A stretch of DNA of 64,000 nucleotides from Symsagittifera roscoffensis. Its lineage: Eukaryota; Xenacoelomorpha; Acoela; Convolutidae. Within the stretch, counting starts at the first letter, position 1, and each line of letters begins with the position of its first letter. The DNA lies in contig NW_026971566.1 of the NCBI RefSeq assembly GCF_963678635.1, positions 112,242 through 176,241 on the forward strand, read 5' to 3'. The translations under genes were made by a program, and so were the position numbers. The notes under the pieces are model-generated. The model searched no databases, was not told where the DNA came from, and was given only the letters and a program-made list of their open reading frames with translations. Of the stretch, positions 10,211-20,619 are shown piece by piece.

Positions 10211-10222
10211 TATGTTAGTTAG

Positions 10223-11167
10223 TAAATTGAAAAAAACTGAAATTCAAAGGTGGGAAAACTGGAAAAGAGTCTGACTGTTTCACTCTAAGCTAGGTCAAGT
10301 TTTCGGTACCGTAAAATTTGGAATGTTTCTATTAAGACTTTGGTCATTGAAGATTTTCCATGGGGAACAAAATTTCGGAAATCGTTTGAGTAATTTTGGA
10401 AAAGAAAACTAAGTTTTGAAAAAAGAGAGAATTTTCCAAAAGGTCTATAAAAAAACGAATTCCACTAACTTTTCCTAAATAACTGTTTTTACCGAACAGA
10501 AATTTTGAATTTTTTCAATGTTGTGGTTTACATTATCTAATCGAGAAGCGGACAAAAAGTTGTTAGGGCAAAGTTTTGGGCTATAAGTTCTAAAACTAAG
10601 TTTTTACGGCTCTCCCCTTTCACAAACGAACAAAATGATGAAAGTTTGTTTTTTTTTGTTCAAACGACGCAACTATAGGTTCACAGTTTGATAAAACAGA
10701 CGCCGAAACAATTTCGGCCGTAGAAAAAATCGAAGCAAAAAAAATATACAAAATCAGAGTTTTTGATTTTATAAATTACAATAAAGAACCAAAAACCTTT
10801 CCATTCTCAAAGATTTTTTGTTAAAAAGTGTCCAAGTTCAGATTTGCGAAGACTTGAGATTTTTAAGTAATTTTTATTCTGCCTCCTCATTTACCACTAT
10901 AAATTTGCAGCTCTTTTGCGGTAAACTTCCAATTTCTGGAAAAGTATGTTTTTGAAGCAAATTTTCCAGTTAAAAGTTATAACACAGCTAAAACATCTCT
11001 TTTTATAAACCGTTGTGAGTAGTTTTGGCCAAAATCTTCAATGACCAAAGTCTTGATAAAAACATTCCAGATTTTACGGTACCGAAAATTTGACCTAGCT
11101 TAGGGTGAAACAGTCAGACTCTTTTCCAGTTTTCCCACCTTTGAATTTCAGTTTTTTTTTAATTTAT
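10223..11167. mobile_element. Non-autonomous inverted-repeat element (~945 bp, ~138-bp arms)
   Basis: The left arm (10223-10360) and right arm (11031-11167) are reverse complements with few mismatches. Both carry GGTACCG, TAGGT/ACCTA and AACTGAAATTCAAAGGTGGG. The termini read TAAATT(G/A)AAAAAAACTG. No transposase frame is inside. An interior block (10613-10702, TCCCCTTTCACAAACGAAC... then CAAACGACGCAA) recurs in the smaller element next door at 10057-10132, so the two share a module. Confidence 0.8.
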
Positions 11168-14100
11168 CAAACAGATACGGTCAAAGCCATACAAATGAGA
11201 CAGTAACGTGCCGAGGGGGGGTTGTGGCGATCACCCCTTCTTCCCTGAAATTCAAGCGCGCGCCAAAAAACGCGATTTTTTGGTCAAAGTATTCAAAAAA
11301 GTGCCTAAAAACGCTTTTTTGCCCAGTTTTTCAAACATAAGCCTGCAGCGCAGAAAATGTGGCAGAACACGGTCTTTATAGTGCTTTGGAAGACCTCGGA
11401 AAAGCAATTTGATTGACCAAAAGACAGGATGACAAAATTTTCGAGTTTTTTGGCTTGTTTCAAAAAGGGCTTGTTTTTAATCAAAAATGTCAATCGTAAA
11501 CTGTACTAGAAAGTCTGAATATTTTAGAGTCATCTATTTTTTTCTTCAAAATTCGAAACTTGAGATGTTCTCAAAAAACGTCTTTTCTTCCTGTTAAGTT
11601 GCGTTCATTGATTTTTTTCCAACTGTCACAGTTTATCACCCTTGCGATAAGAAAGGGTAGTGCAATCGGATACTAGATTATCCCCCCCCATAAACAATTT
11701 TGCTATCAGGACTTATCTGAGCTCTTTTCCTGGAAGCCTTTGTTTGCAACAAAATTAACCGCTATTGCTGTATTTTGTGCGTTTTTGCACTTTCATTATT
11801 TATCAAAATCGAAATTTGCTTTCGTTATGTTTGCCTATTCCTTAAAACTTCATTTTGTTTTTTTTTCTTTTCTTTTTTTTTGGTTGATATATTTTGACCC
11901 AATTCCTATCGGTTCGAGAAGCAAAAAAGTGAGTGTGTGTTTTGAAGGCGAGGGGCACCTAATAGTTTTTCATTAGCGTCCGCTTTTTTCCAAAATTTGT
12001 TTTTGTCTCAAAAATTTTCTACTGTTTTTTGACTTAGTGGCCTCTGGCGAACAAATAAAATTTTTTTGTTTGTATTTTGAGGGTCAAGGGGATTTAATAA
12101 TTTTGAAGGAGGGATCCTAATTTTTTTTCTTCGAATTTTAAAATTTTGATGAAAACATTTCTTTAGCTCAATGGAGGTCTGCTCAAGTTTTATCGGATTT
12201 GTGACCGCTTTCTAAAACTCTGCTGCGATATTTTTTACGCTTGCGAGAGCATGTGTCTTGTATTTGAGGATTAGATTTTTTCCGGTTATTAACTTGTTTT
12301 ACAAATCTTGCTCTTCTTTCTTGCGTTATTACTGAATCTTAATAAATTGAAAATAAAAATAAGCTATTTTTTCTCCCCGCCTGCGAAATGAGCAAGTAGA
12401 TGTTTTTGCAACAAAATTGGAATGATTAAGCAAGTGGACTCATTAGGCTTTAACAAGCACAATAGTATTAATATTTATCTTTGCGTTAAAATCCAGTTGT
12501 ACTATTTGACGTTTTTCAAAAAGAGAACCTGATTCATGAAAATTATTGTAGATCTAGCTTTATTTTTGATTTTTTTCTCTTAATTTTTTTCGACCCTAGA
12601 TTTTATTTCAAATAAGTCCACCATTTTTTTTCGACAGCGGTTTTTGTTTGTCTTCTAAGTTTTAATCAACCAAAAACTCTTCCCAATCAGTCAAAAACTA
12701 ATTTTTTTTTCAAGTTTTTTTCTTTACCATTGCAATAAACAAGGGTATTGAAAGCAAGTACTATAAATTTTTCCCCGTAAATAATTTTGTGCACAGAATG
12801 GTTAAGACTAGAAATGGTAAGTTCAGGTTCAAATCATTTAAAATCAATTTTATTTTGCGTCTGCGACACACTTGTTCTGGAGGTAACGAATACGCCTGGG
12901 ACCGAAAAGGTCTAAGTTCGAATCTGACCATACCAGTTTTTTTTGAACAAGAAATATTCCGTTTCATCAAAACATTCAGGATTTTTTTGTCTGCTTATGT
13001 TTTGTCGGTTTAGTTTCCACATCGTTTCGCTTGAAAACTTTAGTTTGCTCAAATAATTCGGCTTAATTTTTATCGGTTCAGTGACCTAGCTTTTCATCTT
13101 TTCAAGCTTTTTCTCGAAATAAGTTTTTTGTGCTTCCCTCTGGATCGTACCAAAAGCTAAACGTTTTTATAGAAAATAATTTTTTCCGTGACAAAAATTC
13201 TTATGGCAACGATCAAAAAATTTCGGCCTTCAAAAATCGGCTGACTAACCTCATGTTCCGTCGTTTTTTTTCTTTGTTTCTTTCAATTAAAATCTTAAAA
13301 TGCTCCCATAACAAGAGTACACTTATACATATCAATGCACACATGAATGCCCTCAGGTCTATGTTCACGTTTTGATTTCAATTCAATTTCATTTACAAGA
13401 AATAGTCAAAGCGCACTATCCAAAAATGAGGCTGATATGGTGAGAAAAATCCTGATCAACTTCTAGTTTCGAGGTGGAAATTAAATTTTAGATTTCTCAG
13501 CGGTGTAAAGATTTTCCTATTAATCCAGTTTTCTCAATTTGGGTTTTTTTTTATCAAAAGATTGTCAACAAAAATTGCTTATGAAATTCAAAAAGATCCA
13601 AAAGCGATATATTATGTTGTTTGAAACTCAAGAGTAATAATTTTTCGGAAAACTAGTCATTTTTTTATCTTTCTTTAATCATTGATGTCTGTATGTTGTT
13701 CATCTTTTCTTCATTGCTAGCGACAGCGGCTTATAAGTAGAAAGTATTTTAGTATAAAGTCGAAAAATTGGTCGCGGACCTCGACCCGGGTGGATACAGA
13801 CCTCGAACTGGTTATTTTCCTTAGGTCTCCTACAGTGCTTTTCAACATTTCTTCTACACACGATTAATTTTGAACTTTTTTTATTCCAAAAAAACGATTT
13901 TGAGCCTTTCAAATGCGTTATAGACAGACTTATTCATTTTCTAAGTTTTTCTATTTTTGCAGTTCGAATCAATAAGTTTTCTCGAAATTCTCTAGTTCTC
14001 TACTGCACATTGATCTTGAATAATCTGCTGGCCTCGACCGCTAAAGCAACCAGCTGCTACACAATAGTTTGTTACAATTTTACCTGGTTTCTTTATCGCG

Positions 14101-14225
14101 TTCCCTTAAGATGTCATTCGCCCTCTTTAGCTCCCGTACAAAGTGTCAACCCTTAATCCCATTCAGGTTTATAGTTGAACTTGTTCGTTTCCATCTGGAA
14201 AGATTGTACAACTAATTAAAGACTA
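11168..14225. other. Long spacer, no gene recognised
   Basis: This 3-kb interval is homopolymer-rich. Its only open frames are short (below ~82 codons), share no motif and are not supported by copies elsewhere. A tRNA-like GTTCGAATCTGACC occurs near 12917 but the rest of a cloverleaf does not fold. I see no other feature. Confidence 0.6.
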
Positions 14226-14345
14226 AAATGAAACATTGTTGTTTATTTAAGAAAAGGAGGCACGAATATTATTGCTTGATTGAGACTGTTGATTGACTTA
14301 CTTAAAGTTTGCCAAGCAGTAACGTAACTTTTTGTGTGATAAGTT
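14226..14345. repeat. Outlying degenerate copy of the 147-bp satellite monomer
   Basis: The segment matches the satellite to its right in the order ATTGCTTGATTGAGAC...TGCCAA(G/A)CAGTAA. It is more diverged than any copy inside the array and stands about 630 bp away from it, so it is an old founder or an eroded edge copy. Confidence 0.6.
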
Positions 14346-14975
14346 TTTTTGCATGAACCAAAAAGTTGAGTTTTTTCTAATTCAATTTCTAGAAAATTTT
14401 GGGCTGTGTTTGTAACTGGACGCAACTGACAAAGATCTTGGTTTACCCCTCAAAGCACCAAAGATTGTACGATCTTGTATTGACCAAGACCAAAATAAAC
14501 ATGTCATAGAAAAAATAAGAGTTTTTGAACGTAAATATTCAGCAAAAAGGAAATAAAAATCCCGACATCATTATACCCAGGACCACGTTGTGCACAGAAA
14601 AAATTAAATTTTTCATCATGCATTTACAATATTAGCATGTAATTTTACAAAATTCGATTTGTCATTGAGAAAAGAAATGATTGGGGCAATTTCAAAATTA
14701 GTTGGAAAAAAAATTGTGTCGCCATCAAAAAATCGCTAGAATTATAATTTCCATGTATGGGAATTGTATGACAAGCCTTTTTTTTTCAAAAAAGAAAAAC
14801 TAAATCTTTGATTTTTTCATCGCCATACTGTTTTATAAGAATCAAACAGGCGCAGAAATTAGCATACATCTTTTTTTTTTCAATCAATTTTTATGACAAG
14901 CACTTTTCCATACACTTGATGTAGGGTATTATATGATAAGCGTTTCCGTTGTAGGAGGTCATCCAGGGTAATTCG
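14346..14975. other. Spacer between satellite outlier and satellite array
   Basis: I see no gene or repeat here beyond A/T homopolymers. Confidence 0.5.
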
Positions 14976-16278
14976 TTCACCATAGAGGTGAAGTGGCTAC
15001 CTAAAAATGACTACAACTAGAATGAATAAGATTTGTATATCTGAGAAATAGATGAAAACTATATTTACTTGATTGAGACCGCAGAGTTGGACAAAGACTG
15101 CCAAACAGTAAACTAACTTGTTCACCATAGAGGTATGTGGCTAAAAGCAAATTACTGTACGACTAAAATGAACAAGATTTGTATATCTGAGAAATGCAGG
15201 CAAGACTATTATTGCTTGATTGAGACCGTAGAGTTGGACAAAGACTGCCAAACAGTAAACTAACTCGTCCACCAAAGAGGTGCTGTGTCTAAGTGCAAAT
15301 GAGTGTACGAGTAGAATGAACAAGATTTGTATATCTGAGAAATAGATGAAAAGTATTTTTGCTTGATTGAGACCGCAGAGTTGGACAAAGACTGCAAACA
15401 GTGAACTAACTCGTTCACCATAGAGGGATGTGGCTAGATGCAAAATACTGTACGACTAGAATGAACAAGATTTGTGTATCTGAGAAATAGATGAAAACTA
15501 TATTTGCTTGATTGAGACCGCAGAGTTGGACAAAGACTGCCAAACAGTAAACTAACTTGTTCACCATAGAGGTATGTGGCTAAAAGCAAATTACTGTACG
15601 ACTAAAATGAACAAGATTTGTATATCTGAGAAATGCAGGCAAGACTATTATTGCTTGATTGAGACCGTAGAGTTGGACAAAGACTGCCAAACAGTAAACT
15701 AACTCGTCCACCAAAGAGGTGCTGTGTCTAAGTGCAAATGAGTGTACGAGTAGAATGAACAAGATTTGTATATCTGAGAAATAGATGAAAAGTATTTTTG
15801 CTTGATTGAGACCGCAGAGTTAGACAAAGACTGCAAACAGTGAACTAACTCGTTCACCATAGAGGGATGTGGCTAGATGCAAAATACTGTACGACTAGAA
15901 TGAACAAGATTTGTGTATCTGAGAAATAGATGAAAACTATATTTGCTTGATTGAGACCGCAGAGTTGGACAAAGACTGCCAAACAGTAAACTAACTCGTT
16001 CACCATAGAGGGATGTGGCTAAATGCAAATTACTGTACGACTAGAATGAACAAGATTTGTATATCTGAGAAATGCAGTCAAGACTATTATAGCTTGATTG
16101 AGACCGTAGAGTTGAACAAAGACTGCCAAACAGTAAACTAACTCGTTCGCCAAAGAGGTGGTGTGTCTAAGTGCAAATGAGTGAACGAGTAGAATGAACA
16201 AGAGTTGTATATCTGAGAAATGGAGGCTAGACTATTTTTGCTTGATTGAGACTGTAGAATTCAACTGTATCTAACTCG
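14976..16278. repeat. Satellite array: nine monomers of 146-147 bp, with two 439-bp higher-order repeats
   Basis: Monomers begin with TTCACCATAGAGG or TCCACCAAAGAGG at 14976, 15121, 15268, 15414, 15560, 15707, 15853, 15999 and 16146; the last is shorter. Each contains GAACAAGATTTGTATATCTG, ATTGCTTGATTGAGACCG and GACAAAGACTGCC. The three-monomer block 15121-15559 is repeated at 15560-15998 almost base for base (for example GTTGGAC versus GTTAGAC near 15820). Open frames of 60-100 codons on the minus strand merely reflect the repeat. The array ends at the AACTCGCTCACC edge near 16278. Confidence 0.95.
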
Positions 16279-17224
16279 CTCACCATAGAATTATCAAGTC
16301 TTAACACAGGCACAAACCGAAGATTTGAAAGGGCTAACAACTGTCACAGCACAATTGCAAAACATACTGCAGCAGAAAAAAATATTTTGAGTTTTCGTAA
16401 CTGATTGAGTAATTTGTTCATTAAAACACATATCCGAAAAATCTGAAGCCAAAAAAACAACTCGAAACTGCATTTGAAAAAACAAGGCTACCATTATGGT
16501 TCCGTTCGTCCGTTTTTTTCAAGAACAGATGGTTTGGGTTCTAGATTGAAAACTGGTCCTTTATCTTGCATCGACAATTCCATTATACATTTTTGTGTGG
16601 TACATTTGAAGAAAAAGGCGCACAAACTCAACCAATCCAGGACCCTGGCAGGTTAGTTGTTAAGACTTATCTAGAATAAGTGTGAAACAATTACACTGAT
16701 TAATTCACAAAACACAAAACTTAGACAGATTTTTCTTCAGGTAAAAAAAGAGATTTTGAGAAAAATAGTGCTTCAGTTCAGGTTTCTATTCATTGACGTA
16801 TAATATTTAAAAAGCTTCGGCATTTCCTATAATCTGACTTCTCAATCAAAGACGCTCAACATAGCTAACAGTGCATTTTTTTAGACATATACGTGATAAA
16901 ACATGAGCTAGTTTAGCAGTTTCGTCCTTGCAGTCATCTCGCCGGCGCAAAAAAAAACACAAAAAAGCATAAGCAATTGATTAACTAAAACTATAACTAA
17001 TGGTACTGGTGGTTGTTGTTTTTGGCTATGGAAGGCGTCTTGCTAAAAGGTCTTCACTACTACCGCAATGCTCTACCTTGTCTCTTTCTTTGTACTATGA
17101 ATTTTAGTAGGCCTTTTTGTTGCTAAAATTGTTTTTGATTATTGAACGTTCGTTGAAATGATATGTTTTTCCTACTGTTGTTCCTATGTAGAAAACAACA
17201 AAATATAATGACTCTCAATAGCCT
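16279..17224. other. Spacer between satellite and the inverted repeat complex
   Basis: No gene is supported. Open frames of 60-66 codons on both strands lack motifs or copies. Confidence 0.5.
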
Positions 17225-17979
17225 TTATTAATCTGCCTTAACAGGCGGTACTCCATAAATGCTTTCATAGACAAAATTTTAAAATTTTGGGAAACCTAGG
17301 AAATGATAGCTAGGCAAAACAACGCAATTTTTTTATAAAAAGCTTCAGCAAAAACGTTCCGACTTATTAGTTTTTAGTACAAACTTTTACTGCAATTTGA
17401 ACAAGAATTCTTTTAAGCAAGCCACCATTGCAGTTTCTACAATAGATTAAAGATTTTTGGATCAATTTTCCTTGAGAATTTTACAATAATTTGAACTCGA
17501 TTGTTGCTGGTCTTGTCATCAACCAGAACTTTTGAGCAAAAGGAACATTATCAAAGTTGTATAGATTTCTCATATAATTTTTTGTTATTTTTTATAATAA
17601 TTTGTCCAATATTTTTTTCTGTATGTTTTTAAATTTATCTTTTTGTGGGGTGTGTTTGGAGACTGCTGAGTGAGCTTCATATCGCCATTGAGAAAATTAT
17701 TTGCAAAAGAAGATAGCGGCTTCTTTATATGAACACTCAGTTCCTCGCTGCTTTATGTATAAAAATTACAATTCAATCCTCTACAACTTATACGATTTTC
17801 GCATTTCCGCGTCTTGACGCATTTTCACGTGCATAGTCTCTACGACTCTGAAAACATGCAACTCTTTCCTTTCTATTCATCTCATTATATAAAGAAAGAA
17901 TTTAAGAATAAAGGTGGGATTTCAAAAATCCTGAAATTTTAGTAGGAGATCTGAGTAGCCCCAAAGAGAAAAAAGTTAA

Positions 17980-18230
17980 ACAAATACAGGAAATTTCATG
18001 ACTACTATTCGTTGCAGCCGAAATATAAACCAACCAATCTGAATGGAGTCATGAAATTTTCAAAAGTTTCAATATCATCCAATCAGAATCAGTCTTTACT
18101 TATCATGAAACTTTCAACAGTTTTGAGGTCAGCCAACCAGAATCAATTTTGAATTATCAAGGAAACTTGCAGTTTTGATATCAACCAATCAGTTTCGAAC
18201 CCTACCTATATTGGAATTTTTATTTTTTGA
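17980..18230 (+). repeat. CCAATCAGA-type minisatellite cluster, plus orientation
   Basis: Four to five degenerate ~55-bp repeats contain the core ATC(A/C)(A/T)CCAA(T/C)CAGAATC, separated by GAAACTT(T/G)CA(A/G)CAG. The same cluster occurs in minus orientation at six places between 49.69 and 63.78 kb. It ends next to GAACCCTACCTATATTGG, which is the complement of the unit head TAGGG(C/T)TCGG of the right array. Confidence 0.75.
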
Positions 18231-18619
18231 TCAATTAAAATCGGTTCTTTCTATTAATGGATTTTAATTCAATTGATATCAACCAATCAGAGTTGTTATT
18301 TTAATCGTTTGAAGTTTTTGATCATTTTCAGTATTAACATTAAGTGAATGAAGTATTCGCAAAAATGAAAATAAATTTCGCCAAAAACTATTAGAAAATC
18401 TATCTGATAGAATTTGAAAATTAAATACTTTTGTTCACTCAAATTCAAGATGTTCCTTGTCTTTTTAATTTATAGGTTTTTCACTTGGTTATTTATTTGA
18501 TTTTTTATCACTCAATCTTTAGTTCTTGTAAATATAAACACTGTTCATAAATTTGGCAATGCTCTTTTTTAATAAGATTCACCATTTTTCTAGCTAAAAT
18601 ACAAACTTTCTAAAAACAC

Positions 18620-18637
18620 TAGAAGCATCTGCTTCTG
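18620..18637. repeat. Conserved 16-bp palindrome of the 1,043-bp monomer family
   Basis: AGAAGCATCTGCTTCT is a perfect inverted repeat (7-bp arms, 2-bp spacer). The same site recurs at 21462, 22505, 23548, 24591, about 25617 (altered), 27709 and 28751 (one change). It therefore marks each monomer and gives the exact 1,043-bp spacing. Confidence 0.85.
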
Positions 18638-19150
18638 TTTTGAAAAAAAATCTTCAAAGTTTTATTTTTTTTTTCAAACTATTTGTATCAAAAAATATTG
18701 AATTGCTTTTTTCCCCTTACTTATCAACTAACGTGTATTAATGTGACCAATCAAACTCTCAAACTAAGAAAAAACTTTTGAAAACAATCAATGCAATACA
18801 GAGTTATGCTTTTCAACTAAATCAAAGAAAAAAATTTTCAACTAAAAATACAATCTTGTTTGCATTACTGTCCAAACAAAACAAATTTTGAATGAAAACA
18901 TCATTAGACAAAAAGTTTCAGTAATAGTTTTTGAAAATTCTGGAACATCAACTGATATGTGGATTATATACTAAGCCAGTTTTAATTAATTTGTAAGTTT
19001 TGTTGTAATATTTCTTTGGAATCAAAACTTCTAGGTGTACACTTCAGTGCTGAAAAATAATTTTAAACCGGAAAAAATTCATTTAATAATCAAACAAAAC
19101 ATGAAAAGCATTAGTGGACAATATATAAATATCAGCAATCATAAAATTAT

Positions 19151-19605
19151 CCCACGATTTGAGCGAGCTCTTGGAGTACATGCAAAGTATAATTGACATG
19201 GGCAACTTCTTTCATGACTTCGTTTTCCTTTTTAGTGATTCTTCGAAGCTGAGTATAGGGTGGCTGGTTCACTTTGTTCTTGTTGATTGTGACATAAACC
19301 CTTCTCAAGTCGTATTTTGCTATTTCGTATACTCCAATACAGATGTCGAGCTCCTAATCCATACTTGTTTCTTTGCCAGATTTGGCTTCCTATATAGGTT
19401 CGAGTCCAAGGTTTTCAGCATCATGGTTAACAGTATTCCGCATTACTGATGTTGTCTCTTCTTGTAATTCACCAAGATAGAAACGCTGGGTTTTTTCGAT
19501 TTGTGCCGACTCATTTTTCTTAGCAATTGAAACTAGGGTTCAAACAAACTTTTCTGCCTCTTGGATTTTTGGGAGCAAGAAAATCTCCCAATTCTAGTTT
19601 GATAT
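19151..19605 (-). pseudogene. Repeat-borne protein-like segment 1 (copy L1), function unknown
   Basis: On the minus strand a frame reads LVSIAKKNESAQIEKTQRFY, NHDAENLGLEP, then RRVYVTINKNKVNQPPYTQL and ends near LHVLQELAQIVG, about 150 codons with three stops. Related copies occur at 26139-26440, 29278-29710 and 32094-32500 (minus) and at 48590-49010 (plus). The hydrophilic, mixed composition is protein-like and is shared by all copies. The plus strand over the same bases is also open (96 codons) but its translation is Phe- and Val-rich and resembles an antisense frame. I do not recognise the family. It may be an ancestral gene of the large element. Confidence 0.4.
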
Positions 19606-19740
19606 TTTGAAAAATCAATGTAAGTGAAACAAGTGTCTTTTCTTGAGTAGATGCTAATAAAAAAATTCTCCAGATGAAGATAAATAATGATTTTAAGACT
19701 AAATGAAAAAGGAACTAAACATTTTGAGTCATCGTGATTT

Positions 19741-19768
19741 CCATATATGGAAAGAGTACCAAATATGG
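19741..19768. promoter_or_regulatory. Pair of CArG boxes in repeat block L1
   Basis: CCATATATGG (19741-19750) and CCAAATATGG (19759-19768) both fit CC(A/T)6GG, the binding consensus of SRF-type MADS proteins. Starts are 18 bp apart. The first lies in the 14-bp perfect palindrome TTCCATATATGGAA. Function is inferred only from the match and its retention in other copies. Confidence 0.4.
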
Positions 19769-20089
19769 AATGTCTGTTGAAAGTTACGTAAATGGAAATT
19801 TGTTATTTTCCTTTATAATTCCACAATTCTTCGCAAACACCACAATTCCTGATGGCAGCTGTTTTTTGTCAAGTACTTCGCATCTTTAATTCAGAATATA
19901 GTTTAAAAAATCATAATTATTACTGTTTCCAATGAGTTTTCCATAAAACATACAGTAGCGCAAGATTTTTGAGTTCTACTTACAAAACTTTCTGTTTCCT
20001 AGAGGGCTACAAGTTCCATTCAACTCTTTTAGTCCTGTAGTTTAATCCAATTTCAAGATTTTTAAGAAAATGACTGTTTTTCAATTTGT

Positions 20090-20360
20090 ACAGACACAGA
20101 CTTCACACGATCATTGTTGCTTCGAAATGACAAAAATTGAACCGGCTTATTCGAGCAGTTCAACAAAAAATACGATGGAAAGGAGCAAAAGAACACCAAG
20201 CCTTGCAAAGAATTGAATCGTTCAGAAAAAAGTTCAGAAACTTTTTCAATTTACTAATTAAATTTTTACTTCCATCCAAATTTTTGGTTCAGCGTATCTG
20301 GACAGATTTACAGAAGTTCAAAACTCACTATATGAACTTAGTTTGTTGAAATTAATTGAT
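20090..20360. pseudogene. Repeat-borne protein-like segment 2 (copy L1)
   Basis: The plus strand is open for 70 codons with RAVQQKIRWKGA and, later, SKFLVQRIWTDLQKFKT. The L3 copy (30191-30502) keeps RAAQQKVRWKGA and SKFLIQRIWTEFQKLKT in a 103-codon frame. Copy L2 (26.9-27.2 kb) is also open in one frame, with a shift. The right arm holds eroded copies at ~44.89-45.02 and 47.95-48.08 kb on the other strand. The Lys/Arg-rich composition is not a known family to me, and which strand was originally coding is not settled. Confidence 0.3.
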
Positions 20361-20619
20361 TGTTTTTTTGATGATCTGTACATAGTGAAAATGTAAATTT
20401 TGTGACCAAATAAAAATTTAATTTTAAAAACTCTTTTAGTAGTTTTCACAGTTAAAATTTTGTAAAACAAAAATTTGTTCAGAAAAACTCTTTGAAATTG
20501 AGAAGGAAACTGTTTTATACCTTTAAATAAGCAATTTCATTAACTGTGTAAAAAGTCCAAAAAAAACTCAGTGAAACAATTTTTGACTTATATTTTTTGC
20601 ATGTTGTCTCGTTCATCCC

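Noticed and set aside
12860-12945. tRNA-like sequence with GTTCGAATCTGACC
   Set aside because: The T-stem has mismatches and no acceptor, D-arm or anticodon arm could be paired around it. At most it is a tRNA-derived relic.
15141-16201. Repeated 60-100-codon minus-strand frames in the satellite
   Set aside because: They recur only because the 147-bp monomer length is a multiple of 3 and lacks stops in one frame.
14976-16278. CRISPR-like regular repeat
   Set aside because: The whole 146-147-bp monomer is repeated with no unique spacers, and the DNA is clearly eukaryotic.
19159-19449. 96-codon plus-strand frame (MSELLEYMQSIIDMGNFFHD...) and its relatives at 26147 and 29285
   Set aside because: I prefer the minus strand as the original coding strand, because the plus translation is Phe/Val-rich and unlike a folded soluble protein. 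This is a judgement, not proof.
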